Notes under the pieces: generated by a model
Seen by the model: the letters and a program-made list of their open reading frames with translations, nothing else
The model's database searches: none
What the model was told of the DNA's origin: nothing
Part shown: piece after piece, positions 35,384 through 47,695 of the stretch
Position numbering within the stretch: position 1 is the stretch's first letter
How the letters are laid out: every line of letters begins with the position of its first letter
Origin: Siphonodentalium dalli
Taxonomy: Eukaryota; Mollusca; Scaphopoda; Gadilida; Siphonodentaliidae
DNA: 64,000 bases
NCBI GenBank assembly: GCA_032622095.1
Contig: CP136062.1
Coordinates: 2,356,001-2,420,000 of the forward strand
Direction of reading: 5' to 3'
Made by a program: the position numbers and the translations under genes

Positions 35384-35832
35384 TTAAGGCCGGTTTACAA
35401 CAACCAACACAGCCATCATTTATATTATCCACGATATAAATGTTTTTGAATGTTTTATACACATAATGGCTTTTCCTTGATTTTGTTCAGATCACCAAAA
35501 CGCCGCAAAAATGACAACTTTAGAAGAAAAAAAAAGGTACAATTTTTAACAGCATCACTTTGCCCTACCAGCATCATAGCAAATAAGCAGGACCCCCAGC
35601 ATCATAGAACATTAGCAGGTCCACTTAACCGGTGGTGACTATGCTATAGAGAAAAGATGACAGTATGGAAATCAAATTGATCAAATGGTAATTTGTATAA
35701 AACTTGTAACATTCTGACTGACATAACACTTGATTCCTCTCCGATGCTTAATAATGTTACACTTCAACATATACTAGTATTCCTTCTGACGTTACGATAC
35801 TGCGGTTTAATTGTCATCAAAGTCAGCATACA

Positions 35833-35970
35833 TCTGCATCCCAATGGTGTTCCATCCAACATACATCACCATCCCATACATCCCCATCCCAATGGTGTTC
35901 CATCCAACATACATCCCCATCCCATACATCCCCATCCCATACATCCCCATCCCAATGGGATTCCATCCAA
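35833..35970. repeat. Proline/histidine-reading minisatellite
   Basis: CATCCCCATCCCA-type units with GGTGTTCCATCCAACATA. The open frame across it is a product of the repeat. Nothing else was seen in 35646-36187. Confidence 0.8.
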
Positions 35971-36187
35971 GTTTGAATCAAATGAATTTCAGTTGAATTC
36001 TTTTATTTGGGGTCAACTTGCAACATTTCATGCAGCCGTTGTCATTATATTTTTTAGATATCTAACGGGCAATTAATTGAACACATCGGTATATAAAAAT
36101 ATTATAACAAAGGCTACATGAATCGTTGCAAGTTGACCCAAAATCAAGATAAATCTTACAGCTGCCTTACAAAAATCCACGCAACTA

Positions 36188-36400
36188 CAGTAATGCTCTA
36201 AGTAATCGACTTCTTAACCACAGCAGAATTATGGGTAACTTTTCAGGATTAAGTCGAAAATATGGCTTGTTGCCATTCATCGGAAAGCTCTCCTCGAGAG
36301 CATTCCGATGAATGGCAACAAGCCATATTTCCGACTAAATCCTGAAAAGTTACCCATAATTCTGCTGTGGTTAAGATGTCAATTACATAGAGCATTACTG
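36188..36400. mobile_element. Family A MITE, full length
   Basis: 213 bp, TA on both sides, with CTC-type ends (GCTCTAA / TAGAGC) in both arms. Confidence 0.92.
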
Positions 36401-37034
36401 TATTATGAAAATATTACCAAATATCAATATTCATAGATGCTGCTTACACATAACGGTCTTGATTTGAATTGTTCTGATTTGCCAAAGACTTTGTAAATCA
36501 CAAGGTGCGAAGAATAGCGGTACTTTTTCTAACAGCATTTGTGCATAATTCAGCTACCAACTGGCAACTTTAGTCTTATGTTAATAGTGTTAAAGCACAG
36601 GCCTCAGGGAAAAATTCCAAATATACTAATAAATACCATATGGGAGACACTTAAGGCACACAAGTCAGATTTTTGCAAAAACACAACATCTATCAAACTC
36701 CAATCCTAGAACTTGCAAATTCCTGGTATGATGTGCCGACTTCGCTTCGATTGATGTCATCAATATATATCAAACAAAAGGAAAATTTATAGCCTATAAG
36801 ATACACTTTTGGATATTTTGACCAACTTTTAGAATTAATGAGGTTATTTACATGGATGCCCAAGTCGATGACCAATTTCCTCCCTCCCAAATTGACGGTA
36901 GATTTTTGAAGTTTTTAGTATGATATCTCAAAAACATTTCCTTTTATTCAGAAAATTTTATGGCCAATAAAACTTTCAGTGAGATCACAAATTTGGTGAG
37001 TTTATGAGGGATATGGTAGTTGGTGTGTTTTTTA

Positions 37035-37444
37035 CAAGCCTGTAAATAGTGCGTCTGACATTTGAAGAATGAGATCCCCAGAAGGTGGATTTATTGACGC
37101 TATCGCACTCAGGGGAACCTCATTCTGCTTAGGCCTCAACTGCTATGGGAGACATAGGATCAGATTGAAGTTCCCCAGTTGAAGTCGTAATATGCACCCA
37201 TAATAGTCACCATGATTGTGCAATTTTTGTTCTGCAAATTATGGGATATATAAACAGACCAGAATGGAAAAAGTAACTAAAACAGATACATACATGTAGA
37301 TACATCCTCGAAGATGAGGCCTAAGCAGAATGAGGTCCCCAGAGGGTGAATATGGTGATGCTAGCCCACTTTGCGGGGTAGCATCACTAAATTCACCCTC
37401 TGGGGACCTCATTCTGTAAATGTCAGACAGTATTTACAGGCTTG
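37035..37444. mobile_element. Family B element (hAT-like)
   Basis: CAAGCCTGTAAATAGTG / TATTTACAGGCTTG ends. The right hairpin is well preserved and the left reduced. The immediate 8-mers do not match; longer direct repeats flank it instead. Confidence 0.85.
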
Positions 37445-37496
37445 GTGATATCTTGGGTGCGATGACAAATTTTGCGAGTTATTGAAGGATATGGTA

Positions 37497-37707
37497 CATG
37501 CCCTAAATAATCGACTCCTTAACCACAGCAGAATTATGGGTAATTTTTCAGGATTTAGTCGGGAAAATGTAGCATGTTGCCATTCAACAGAAAGTTCTCA
37601 CCGAGAGCTTTCCGATGAATGGCAACAAGTCATATTTCCGACTATATCCTGAAAAATTACCAAAAAATCTGCTGTGGTTAAGGAGTCGAATATTTAGGGC
37701 ATTACTG
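37497..37707. mobile_element. Family A MITE, left tip shortened
   Basis: The left tip reads CATGCCCTAA instead of CAGTAATGCCCTAA; the right tip GGGCATTACTG plus TA is normal. Confidence 0.88.
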
Positions 37708-38120
37708 TAGTTGGTGCATTTTTTTGCCAAAAACCTGACTTGTGAGCCTTGTTGTTCGTATTGTATATATTAGTATACTTGGAATTTTTCAGGGACCAGT
37801 GTGTTAAAGGTGGTTTGTAAACTAGTAAGGAAAGTAAGACTACAGGTAAAATACAACACTCTCTAACAAATAACTACATCAAAATCTAGACAATAAATAT
37901 GTTGTCAATGCAGCTAGGGCTGTAAAGATGTATAACCTCAAAATAAAATACCACTCGATACGCATCACGATACATTTTAATTTGGACTCTACGAGTTTAT
38001 TTTTCTCTTGAATCAAAGTTCAAATAAAATACGGCTATACAAATTTGAACTTGAATATTGTATTGAATATTGCAGACTCTGGCAATTATAAGATTTATTT
38101 TGTTTGGTGCGCCGTATGTT

Positions 38121-38494
38121 AAAGGCACAGATGGCCTTCCCAGTGTGTATGATGTTCAAAATAGTCACACCCATTAAAACTTCCATAAACAGAAAGAATA
38201 TTAAAATATAGAAATATTTTGTTTTCATACCAATCATAAATATTGTGTAAATAGTATGTTATTGTCAAGTGGTTGTATGCTCTGTTATGTAAACAACGGC
38301 CAGGTTCTGTCACATTTTTGGCTTTTGTTTACATAACAAAGCATAAAAACTTGACAATAACATACTATTTACGCGATATTTATGATTGGTACGAGAACAA
38401 ACTGTGTCTATAATTATCTATTAATTGTTTATTGTGTTTTTAAAGGATGTGACTTTTTTAACAGCATACCCATCCTGAAGGCCAACCGTGCTTT
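38121..38494. mobile_element. Element O, copy 2
   Basis: AAAGGCACAGATGGCCTTCC at the left and GAAGGCCAACCGTGCTTT at the right. A strong inner inverted repeat (AATAGTATGTTATTGTCAAG / complement) surrounds ACGGCCAGG. An upstream patch 37915-37980 (AGGGCTGTAAAGATGTATAA) may be a hAT-like end. Confidence 0.75.
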
Positions 38495-40071
38495 CACTGA
38501 AAGATTTATTGCATGAAATACTCCATCACAGTCTCTAGTCATGAATATTAACCCTGTCTATGCTGAATAGACTCTCCCATTCAGTTATAAAGTATAGACT
38601 GGAACGATCTATTATTTCATGTAATGGGGTGTACAATTAAAACTGTAATAAAAGCAAATAGAAGACAGACAAAAAGATAATACTAGAGCAAAAGGATTCA
38701 GTCATTTATGTAGACTATATCTAATAAATTAATGAAGAAATTTTCTGTTAAAGTCGATGTCGCCATTGACGTTGACATAATCGGTTTGTATTGTTCAATA
38801 CACATTTTTTTATTGGGCGTTTTGAAATCTTCTGTATTTCGCACAAATAAGCCATTGTGTGTGCAATAAATATAATTATTATCAGATAATTTCCTATGGG
38901 AACTACTCACCAATGAGTATTTAGTATAGAAAGGATTAAAACATTCCAGACTATCGCATTAATAATTTTGATGTATTATAAATTAGTACTTGGTGTTTTA
39001 AAATCGAATGTACTTAATTTAGAGTAAAAAGCACCAGATATTTTTATAACATGGTACATTTTGTGTACTTTTGGAATGACTTTTTACATCTTTCGACTCT
39101 GGTATACACATGTATTGAGTGAGTTATTTTGATCTTATTTCAAACAGAAATCGTAACTTAAAATTTTAACCATTTATAAACTAAATACTCAGTGATGAAA
39201 GGGCTAATTCCATGTTCTCATTTATATATTGATTTGGGAATTTAACAGTTGACAAGTCGATGGTGACTAGTCAGTTAGTAGTCGACAACTTATCACATAT
39301 AGTCCAAAAAATTCTAACTGAAACTCTGAAGTATAATTTTAGGACATTGAGCACCGCTCATTTGACTGCAAAATTATGTAATCATGATCAAGCTAGTTTG
39401 GTTACTGAATATATTATTCCAAAACAACATTTTGGTGCTTTCACATGGATGATGCTAATTTTGTCTATATAATACATGCAGTTATGAATATAATCAGTCA
39501 TAACTATAGAGCTATCATTCTAGGCAAAAAGAGCGATTAGTCGACTGGCAATTTTGTAGTCGAATTTGGAAGAAATTCTGGTTGATATTGACGAGTCGGT
39601 TAATCGATTCAAAAATTTTAAAGGTAGTCAGCCCTGTTAATTAGCAAAAATTTGCTAAAAATATTTCTCGGCCAGAAAAATTATCCTCCGCTAAAAAGCC
39701 TAGGTTGGCCATAGTTGCATGCTCTACACATATATGTATAAATTCAGTTTGTAATTAGAACATGGCCCATTATCATGGCAGACATTGGTTGGGTCTGCTT
39801 TAATATTGCTGATTATCAAGATACATGTGTAGTCCTTGTTATCTCAGTAGTCCTTGGCAATCCACAATGAATATTTGCTGTCTGCAGACTTCTACAGTGC
39901 AACACTAAGACAATGTCTTCAGATTGAAGCAATCTATTATTCATTTGGAGGGGTGTTTCTAATAAAAGGTAATAAAAGCATGTCAGACAGAAATAAAATA
40001 ATATGAGAGCAGAATGATTCATATTTATATTGGTGGGAGTCGCTCAGATAATGAAAGTGTCAATGACACTG
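38495..40071. other. No gene recognised
   Basis: An AT-rich stretch. 39240-39640 contains several GTCGAC words (GTGACTAGTCAGTTAGTAGTCGACAAC near 39261 in pieces; GATTAGTCGACTGGCAATTT near 39535) that may mark ends of a hAT-like element. Open frames at 39260 and 39816 resemble nothing known. Confidence 0.4.
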
Positions 40072-41691
40072 TAGCTCAACTTGGAAAGGGAATAATTTAA
40101 TGTATCACAGTCAATGGAGCGATTAGGAATGTGGAAAGTTGAATGTCTAATACTAGTTTATAGACATGAAGAGAAAAGTAAAATCCAAGATGGCTGCTGG
40201 CGGCCATGTTTTCGGCCGAATGACCCCAAAATGAGTCGTTCCCATCTACATGTCATCGTTAACATCCATGACAAATTTTATGACGATCAGACTAAAGGTA
40301 CGACCTGTAACCCATGCTAAAGAATTTAGTCATACAAAGAGTAAAATCCAAGATGGCTGCTGGTGGCCATGTTTTCGGCCGAATGACCCCAAAATGAGTC
40401 GTTTCCCATCTACATGTCATCGTTAACATCCATGACAAATTTATGACGATCAGACTAAAGGTACGACCTGTAGCCCATGCTAAAGAATTTAGTCATACAA
40501 AGAGTAAAATCCAAGATGGCTGCAGGCGGCCATGTTTTTTTGGCCAAATGACCCCAAAATTACTCGTTCCCATCTACATGTCAATATTAACATCCATGAC
40601 AAATTTCATGATGATCAGACGAACAGTACGACCTGTGGCCCGTGCTAATGGATTAAATTTTGAAATCCAAGATGGCCGCTGGCGGCCATGTTTTTTGTCC
40701 GAATGACCCCAAAATGACTTGTTCCCATCTACATTCCAATTTCAACAGCCATGACAAATTTTATGATGATCAGACTAAAGGTACGCCCTGTAGCCCGTGC
40801 TAAAGGATTTAGTCATACAAAGAGTAAAATACAAGATGGCTGCTGGCGGCCATGTTTTTTGGCCGAATGACCCCAAAATGACTCGTTCCCATCTACATGT
40901 CATTATTAACATTCTTGACAAATTTTATGATGATCAGACTAAAGGTACGACCTGCAGCCCGTGCTAAAGAATTTAGTCATACAAAGAGTAAAATCCAAGA
41001 TGGCTGCTGGCGGCCATGTTTTTTGGCCGAATCACCCCAAAATTACTCGTTCCCATCTATATGTCAATATTATCATCCATGACAAATTTCATGATGATCA
41101 GACGAACAGTACGACCTGTGGCCCGTGCTAATGGATTAAATTTTGAAATCCAAGATGGCCGCTGGCTGCCATGTTTTTTGTCCGAATGACCCCAAAATGA
41201 CTCGTTCCCATCTACATTCCAATTTCAACAGCCATGACAAATTATATGATGATCAGACTAAAAGTACGACCTGTAGCCCGTGCTAAAGGATTTAGTCATA
41301 CAAAGAGTAAAATCCAAGATGGCTGCTGGCGGCCATGTTTTTGGGCCGAATGACCCCAAAATTACTCGTTCCCATCTACATGTCAATATTAACATCATTG
41401 ACTACTTTCATGATGATCAGACAAACAGTACGACCTGTAGCCCGTGCTAATGGATTGAATTTTGAAATCCAAGATGGCCACTGGCGGCCATGTTTTTTTT
41501 TCCAAATGACCCCAAAATGACTCGTTCCCATCTACATGTCAATGTCAACATCCATGACAAATTTCCTAATAATCGGACCAAAGGTACGAACTGTAGCCCG
41601 TGCTAAAGGAAATTGTTGACGAATCACGCACACACACGACGGATACCAAGCCATGGCAATAGCTCAAACTTTACAAAGTAAAGTTGAGCTA
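40072..41691. repeat. Family J: nine 160-bp units with higher-order order and a terminal hairpin
   Basis: The head TAGCTCAACTT (40072) is mirrored by AAGTTGAGCT (41681-41690). Units carry CCAAGATGGCTGCTGGCGGC, CGTTCCCATCTACATGTC and GACAAATTTCATGATGATCA, spaced 157-167 bp from about 40179 to 41467. Two unit types (preceded by AAAGAGTAAAATCC or by TTAAATTTTGAAATCC) alternate so that about 483 bp repeats as a block. A hairpin closes it at about 41660-41691. Confidence 0.88.
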
Positions 41692-41838
41692 ATAATATAA
41701 GAACTCATTTATAAAACCATTATATTGAATAAGTACAGCATATTAATCAGGAAATACACTTTGAATATTCTGTTTGGTCATATACATACTGGTATATCAG
41801 TGAGAAGCAAACATGTTAAGTATTGAAAATGGCTATCA

Positions 41839-41986
41839 TAGAGATTTTTGCAGGAGGGACCACCTCCAATTTGCAACCACATTTCCTGTTCACCGACTGG
41901 TTTATTCTATATATCACCTTCAATGGGCGATCACCTGTTAAACTACCATTGAGATTTTTGCGGGAGGGACCACCTCCAATTTGCAA
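41839..41986. repeat. Direct repeat of a 37-bp word, 111 bp apart
   Basis: GAGATTTTTGCAGGAGGGAC plus CACCTCCAATTTGCAA occurs twice (41839 and 41950). Confidence 0.8.
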
Positions 41987-42169
41987 GTAAAAATACTCAG
42001 AATTCCACTGGATACAGCCAGATATGCGCAAAACCGAAAGTACAAAATAAGAATAACTATGAAACGAATGGTTTAACCTCCCAAAGAAATCACATTCCAC
42101 CATTTATTAACAAATAAATAAAAATAATTTATGTGTTAATAATAAAAATAATTTATTAACAAATAAAAA

Positions 42170-44172
42170 CGAGAGGCCGATCACGATCGGCAGATGTTTA
42201 ACCCATACCTTGGCGATAGCGATTAGCTATTTTTATAAATTTTATAAATCCTCACACCAACCTTTTCATGAGTGCAAAAGTTTCAACAATTCACACTTTA
42301 TATAGTGATCGTGTGAAAAATATTTAGTTATCACATTGTGTCAACAGGATTGGTGGAGGATGTTAATATTTTTAAGCAAATAAACCAAATGACCCTCACT
42401 ATGCAGGTTAGGGGTGTGTTATCGTCAACTATGCCAAGAACTATAAACATAATCAATGGAAATATTTGAGTTATCAAATCGGATAGAATGGGGTTAATCT
42501 TACCCAAACTAATGAACTGATAAACACAAAATAGTCTATGAAAAGCATGTCATTGGATTTAGAACCCCATACAATAAGTCAGTCTCAAGAATACCAGCAC
42601 CATTAATATTATCCTGCAGCCCAAATGCAATTGAGGGAATTTCAAAATAAGACATTTCCTCTAATGATGAATATTCAATTGGTGATGTATTGAAACCCTT
42701 ACTGAACCTGGCTCAAAGTGAAAGGGATAATATTATATCTGTCTATCGCATAATATGTGTCTATGGAATGGTTTAATTTTAATCCCAAATCCATGCAAAT
42801 CAAAAGTGGATCACCATCAACCTGGACATAACATAGGAGAATGATTAAATGAAAAGCATCAAAACCATATGATGTGTGGAGAGGGTTAATCATTTTCAAT
42901 GACATCATGTTATGGAACTAAGGAATGTGTGGATAAATTTTTGTCTAAGATAAGACAACAGTGTTTGTAAAGAACAATGTCTGTAAAACAACACTACAAA
43001 GTAACAATGGACTATTCCAATTTATTATTTTAGAATAAGTGTCATATAGTGTGTGCATATAGCTAATGTAATAAACCTGTTTCAACAAAGGGGTTAACTT
43101 CATATTGCACAGAAAGCAGAACTCCACCAGAGAGTGAGTAATCAATCACAGTTTGACATAATTATGATAACAAGTCCAGCCAGCCAGTGGTACCACTATC
43201 ATGCTTTATAGCATGTAGTATCTAATGTCATAGTGATAATTAACTCATTTCAATAACACACATTGCTGGGGGATATATGTTCTCTTCAAATTCCCAGCAG
43301 TAATTACTTGAATTATAAAGGGTCATAACTCTGTTAAAATATATCGGATCAAACCCATATTCGAACTCGATCTGTATTTAGGGGTGATAAATTCATATAC
43401 CAAATTTTGTGTTGATCAGATGAAAAATGTTTTGAGTCATAGCAGCTTGGGTGAATTCTAAGTAAACATAAGAGTGAAAAGGGTTAATTAAACAATACCA
43501 AAAACCAGACAGATGAAGAACGTGCTAAGAAAAACCTAGGTAAGAAATATGAGGCAGATCAGAAGAAATATGTTCAACTTATTGCATTGGATAGCATGTG
43601 TGTAAAGGGTTAATTATTTTCTAAACTGATCAACCAATCAATACCAAAAACTATACAGGTGAGGGGTGTGTCATCATAAACCTACATATCAAATATGAAC
43701 ACAATCGGACAAAAAAATATTTCGGTTAGAGCATCGGATTTTTTAAAAATTTATTTTATTTTCGAAAAAAGGGTCATAACTCCTTTAAAATAAATCGGAT
43801 CAAACCCATATTCGAACTCGATCTGTATTTTTGGCTGTGAAACTCACATATCAAATTTGGTTCCAATCAGATAAAAAATGTTTGAGTTATGGCAGAATGC
43901 GTGAATTCTAAGTTGAAAAAGGGCCATAACCCTGTAACAAAATCTCGGATCAAACCCAAATTCGAACTCGATCTGTATTTTGGGCTGAGAAACCCATATA
44001 CAAAATTTGGTTTCGATTGGATAGAAAATGTTTGAGTTATCGCATTACTCGTAAAGTGTCTACGGACAGACAGACAGACAGACGGACAGACAGACAGACA
44101 GACGGACGAACGACGAGTGGTCAATCCGGGCAACGACACTATGTTTACCATACTATGGTATGGGTAAACATA
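42170..44172. repeat. Family G long repeat, copy 3, about 2 kb
   Basis: Head CGAGAGGCCGATCACGATCG. Core units with AACCCATATTCGAACTCGAT and CCAAATTTGGTTCCAATCAG appear near 43370, 43800 and 43960. A (CAGA)/(GGAC) tract lies at about 44063-44107 and the terminal hairpin ATGTTTACCATACTATGGTA ends at about 44172. Its first half (42250-43300) reads as unique AT-rich DNA. Confidence 0.8.
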
Positions 44173-44324
44173 AAAAGCAGAAACTTTTTTTAAAATAAGT
44201 AAAAATGAACCAGAGTTACATGTACAAAGGTAGTTTTTTTAGAGGTTTTCGATATAGCAATCCGAGAGTCTCATGGACAATCCGTGAAACTTAACAGCTC
44301 AAGTCACTTACTTCTCCCTAGGAC

Positions 44325-44538
44325 AGAAGTAAAACAAAATCAGATCAAACCGATATTCGAACTTGATTTGTATTTTGGGCTGAAAAACTCACATACCAAA
44401 TTTGGTTCCGATCAGATGAAAAATGTTTCAGTTATTGCACTATGCATAAAAGTGTCTAAGGACAGATAGACGACTAGACGGATGGACGGACAAATGACGA
44501 GTGGTCAATTCAACTACTATGGTATGGTACACATAAAA
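44325..44538. repeat. Family G partial copy
   Basis: One core unit (CATACCAAATTTGGTTCCGA), then GGATGGACGGAC and a decayed terminal hairpin. Confidence 0.75.
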
Positions 44539-44633
44539 ACTGGATGCTCTATATACCAGTACTTTAATCGCTCAAAATTAGCAACGATGATTCTACCAAG
44601 CGCTTCATCATACTATATAATCATATCTTTGGA

Positions 44634-45126
44634 GAATCAGGGTTTGATTTTCGGAGAATCAGTGTTTTATTCGGAGATTCAGACAAATGATTATACATGT
44701 GGTATGTACTGTACAAGCCATGAAATAGTGTGCCTGTCATTTGCAGAATGAGGTCCCCAGAGGGTGAATTTAGTGATGCTACCCCGCATAGTGGGCTAGC
44801 ATCACCAAATTCACCCTCTGGGGACCTCATTCTGCTTACACCTCAGCAGAATGAGGTTCCCAGAGGGTGAATTTGGTGATGCTAGCATGCTATGCGGGGT
44901 AGCATCACTAATTTCACCCTCTGGGGACCTCATTCTGCAAATAGCAGACACCCTATTTCAAGGCCTGGTGTTGTACACTTAAAAATCCAATAATCAAAGT
45001 AATATCTTTCTGAACTCTTTAAATTCATCTTTCTTTATAGACACTGGAATAAAATTATCTGAAAAAATCTTCAGATAATCAGCGTTTGATTTTCGGAGAA
45101 TCAGTGGTTTATTCGGAGAATCAGAT
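44634..45126. repeat. Direct repeats around a family B element
   Basis: TTTGATTTTCGGAGAATCAG with TTTATTCGGAGA occurs at 44634-44692 and 45071-45126, on either side of the B element at 44714-44967. Confidence 0.75.
44714..44967. mobile_element. Family B element (hAT-like)
   Basis: CAAGCCATGAAATAGTG to TATTTCAAGGCCTG with two adjacent hairpins. Flanking 8-mers GTACTGTA and GTGTTGTA match at six of eight. Confidence 0.9.
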
Positions 45127-45264
45127 ATCAGATAAACGATTCTACAGTTTTGTCATGTGGCCAATTCCTCGCATGTGTGGAATCACTTGAAGAATATGAC
45201 ATGGCCAACGATGACGAAATTGTGTGTTTTTAAGGAACAGGGTGTAATAAAAGGGGATACTTAA

Positions 45265-45815
45265 CTCTTTCATGATGGGAGCTGCGCTGGTGCAGCATTA
45301 AAGATCTGTGCCAGTGCATTCTCTTATATATGCGAGTCTCCCTGTCAGTACGATTTTTAATTTTGGAGAAAATTCCAAACGATCACTATTATTTAGACCT
45401 CTTCTGTGTCCATAACCCCCTGACATCTACCCACTGACCAATCAAATACACACCCAACCAACCTAGAGTATGAAAGGATTGGCAAAATCTGCATCTACCC
45501 ATGCCATCCTGGTCCTGATGAAGATAAACTGTTATAGAAAGTGCTTGACCATTTTTAATATATTCAAGTGATTTAGTACCTCCCTGGAGGATCATCCTCG
45601 CCTAATTTTCTCTACTATTATTTAGCATTGAGACATAGTGTGAAATTGTCATCACTATTATTAATTTCAGCCGAAATCCCTATTCATCACTATTATTATA
45701 CCATCATGATTATTAGGCACCTGAGAGTATGGGAGACTTACATATATAAGAGAAATTCTCAGAATGCATTGGCACAGGGTTTTCGCAAAATTTCAGAAAG
45801 CTCCAGTCATGGAGG
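45265..45815. mobile_element. Family D element interrupted in its hairpin region
   Basis: TTAA at 45261-45264 and 45816-45819. The left part is typical to about 45342 and the right part resumes at about 45734 (ATATATAAGAGAAATTC, then CAGGGTTTTCGCAAAATTTC). The insert of about 390 bp has no recognised identity. Confidence 0.75.
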
Positions 45816-46267
45816 TTAACAACAACACAGTGTCCAGGTTGCAGATCAACATATTACACAGAAGTGAGGCTGTTATTACCGGTAGTTATCTTCAAGCCTT
45901 GAAATAGTGTGCATGTCATTTGCAAAATGAGGTCCCCAGAGGGTGACTTTAGTGATGCTACCCCGCATAGTGGGCTAGCATCACCAATTCTCCTTCTGGG
46001 GACCTAATACTGCTTACACATCAGTCATGGAGGTTAAGAACAACACAGTGTCCAGGTTGCAGATAGATCAACATATTACACAGAAGTGTGGCTGTTATTA
46101 GTTATCTTCAAGCCTTGAAATAGTGTGCATGTCATTTGCAAAATGAGGTCCCCAGAGGGTGAATTTAGTGATGCTACCCCGCATAGCGGGTTAGCATCAC
46201 TAAATTCACCCTCTGGGAACCTCATTCTGCAAATGACAGACACAATATTTCAAGGCTTAGTTATCTT
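45805..46267. mobile_element. Family B element in a 218-bp tandem duplication of flank plus left arm
   Basis: Bases from 45805 (AGTCATGGAGG) repeat from 46023. Each copy runs through flank into the B left end (CAAG at 45893 and 46109). Only the second copy finishes the element (46109-46259). GTTATCTT at 46101-46108 and 46260-46267 is a perfect 8-bp target duplication. Confidence 0.88.
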
Positions 46268-47042
46268 CGACAATCGGGGACATGGAGATTTAAAACCTGG
46301 ATGTTGATTTTGAAAAAAGATACATCCAGGTATTCAATCTCCATGTACCCCACGGTGTTGCTGGGAATAACGATTTTGTCCCCACAACAATAGCCATGTC
46401 TCCTTAAATTAAGAGTGTTTTTCATAGGTTCTCCGATTAATTCACGCCAATAAGAATAATTCAGTATCCATACTCGGCATGAGAGAGCAATGTCACGATT
46501 GGTGGAACCTGCTTGTTCAAGGGTAATTCATATATCTCCGATGTTTTACATGATCATATACCCCCCCATGTTTCGCGCATGTTCGCTTATACCACGCAGT
46601 CAAGGGTGAAGGGACATGGTGATTTAAACGTGACATTGTAGCCAATCAGATTGATAGTTACAACCAGATGTGGGGACAAGGTCACATACCCTAGATTAAT
46701 TACAGTACTTCACATCGTGGTGGGTTTTCAAATTACATTGATGAACAATTACAAATGAAACTACCATTGGATACAATACTTTTAGGAAAATATTTTTTTT
46801 CTTCTTTTGAATTCACGCACTATAGGGTGCAATTTTGTGCTGCATGAATTCAAAATGGATTTAAAAAATATAGTACTGCAAAAATTAAAATACGAGTAAG
46901 GTATGATAAATAATTGTTAAGTGACTCACAATATTCATGCATAAATTAGACACAGTAATATCTCACTTTTATCTTATCGCATCAAAGTAATATTTTTTTT
47001 TTAGATAAATACATGAAATACTATAAATAAAGTGACACTTAA
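46268..47042. other. No gene; weak fold-back near the left
   Basis: GGGGACATGGAGATTTAAAA (46277) faces TTCAATCTCCATGTACCCCA (46333), a hairpin of about 75 bp. 46800-46850 holds TTTTGAATTCACGCACTATA and a complementary GAATTCAAAATGG. Otherwise AT-rich with no recognised feature. Confidence 0.45.
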
Positions 47043-47695
47043 CCGTTTCATGAAGTCCATAATGGGAGCTGCGCTTGTGCATCGATCATTAAAGATCCTG
47101 TGCCAATGCATTCTCTTATATATGCAAGTCTCCCATGGGAAGCTTCACATATATAAGAGAATGAACTGGCTTACAATGTCAAGGTAAAATATTGTTCGGC
47201 CAATTTATTCTCTTATATGTGACCCGCCATATCAAATCCAGTCGTAAATCGGGATTTTTTTACCCTGTGCAAATGCATTCTCTTATATATGCGAGTCGAC
47301 CATAGGTCGCCTCGCATATATAAGAGAAGCATTGGCCTAACTTTTTTTTACAATTTTAATAATTTTTTCTTGTATTCTTTAACAATTTTATAATTTTACC
47401 CACACAGAGCTCCAGACAAACATGAGCAGATGATACTCTTCTATATGCTTCTATATATGTGTGGGGCTCCCTGCAGGGTAATGGATGTTTTTTATTTTAT
47501 GTCCTAAAAATTGTAAGAAACATTTATTTAAAAAAAATGATAAATTGTTAGGCCAATGCATTCTCTTATATATGCGAGGCGACCTATGGTCGACTCGCAT
47601 ATATAAGAGAATGCATTGGCAAAGGGTAAAAAAATCCTGACTTACGACTGGATTTGATATATTTAAAAGAATACATCGGAACAGGTTTTCGCAAC
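47043..47695. mobile_element. Family D element split by a family E element
   Basis: TTAA at 47039-47042, then CCGTTTCATGAAGTCC and one hairpin cassette (47098-47167). In its second hairpin the sequence jumps into E (47220) and resumes at about 47661. The right terminus is decayed. Confidence 0.75.
47220..47660. mobile_element. Family E fold-back element, best copy
   Basis: TGACCCGCCATATCAAATCC at the left; CGACTGGATTTGATATATTT at the right. It carries two mirror hairpin cassettes (about 47272-47335, 47555-47620) of the same sequence as in C elements, around CACACAGAGCTCCAGACAAA / GTGTGGGGCTCCCTGCAGGG. It lies about 280 bp from the zinc-finger exon's donor. Confidence 0.85.

Larger units (their letters stand above)
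34170..35648. mobile_element. Element H2 with four later insertions
   Basis: Same ends as H1 (GGACCTGCTAATTTGCTACG at the left; TTAGCAGGTCCACTTAACC at the right). Inserted into it are D4 (34195-34322), an 86-bp hAT-like element (34458-34543) and D5 (34674-35383). D5 itself holds a CACGGTGGG-ended element (34918-35377). Confidence 0.75.
36960..37735. repeat. Direct repeats around a family B element, the right one split by a family A element
   Basis: The sequence before B (about 36978-37034: ATCACAAATTTGGTGAGTTT, GGGATATGGTAGTTGGTG) recurs after B (about 37459-37735). In the right copy a family A element (37497-37707) is inserted at the TA of GGATATGGTAG. Confidence 0.8.

Noticed and set aside
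35693-36076. His/Pro-rich 127-codon frame
   Set aside because: Created by the CATCCCCATCCCA minisatellite; no other support.
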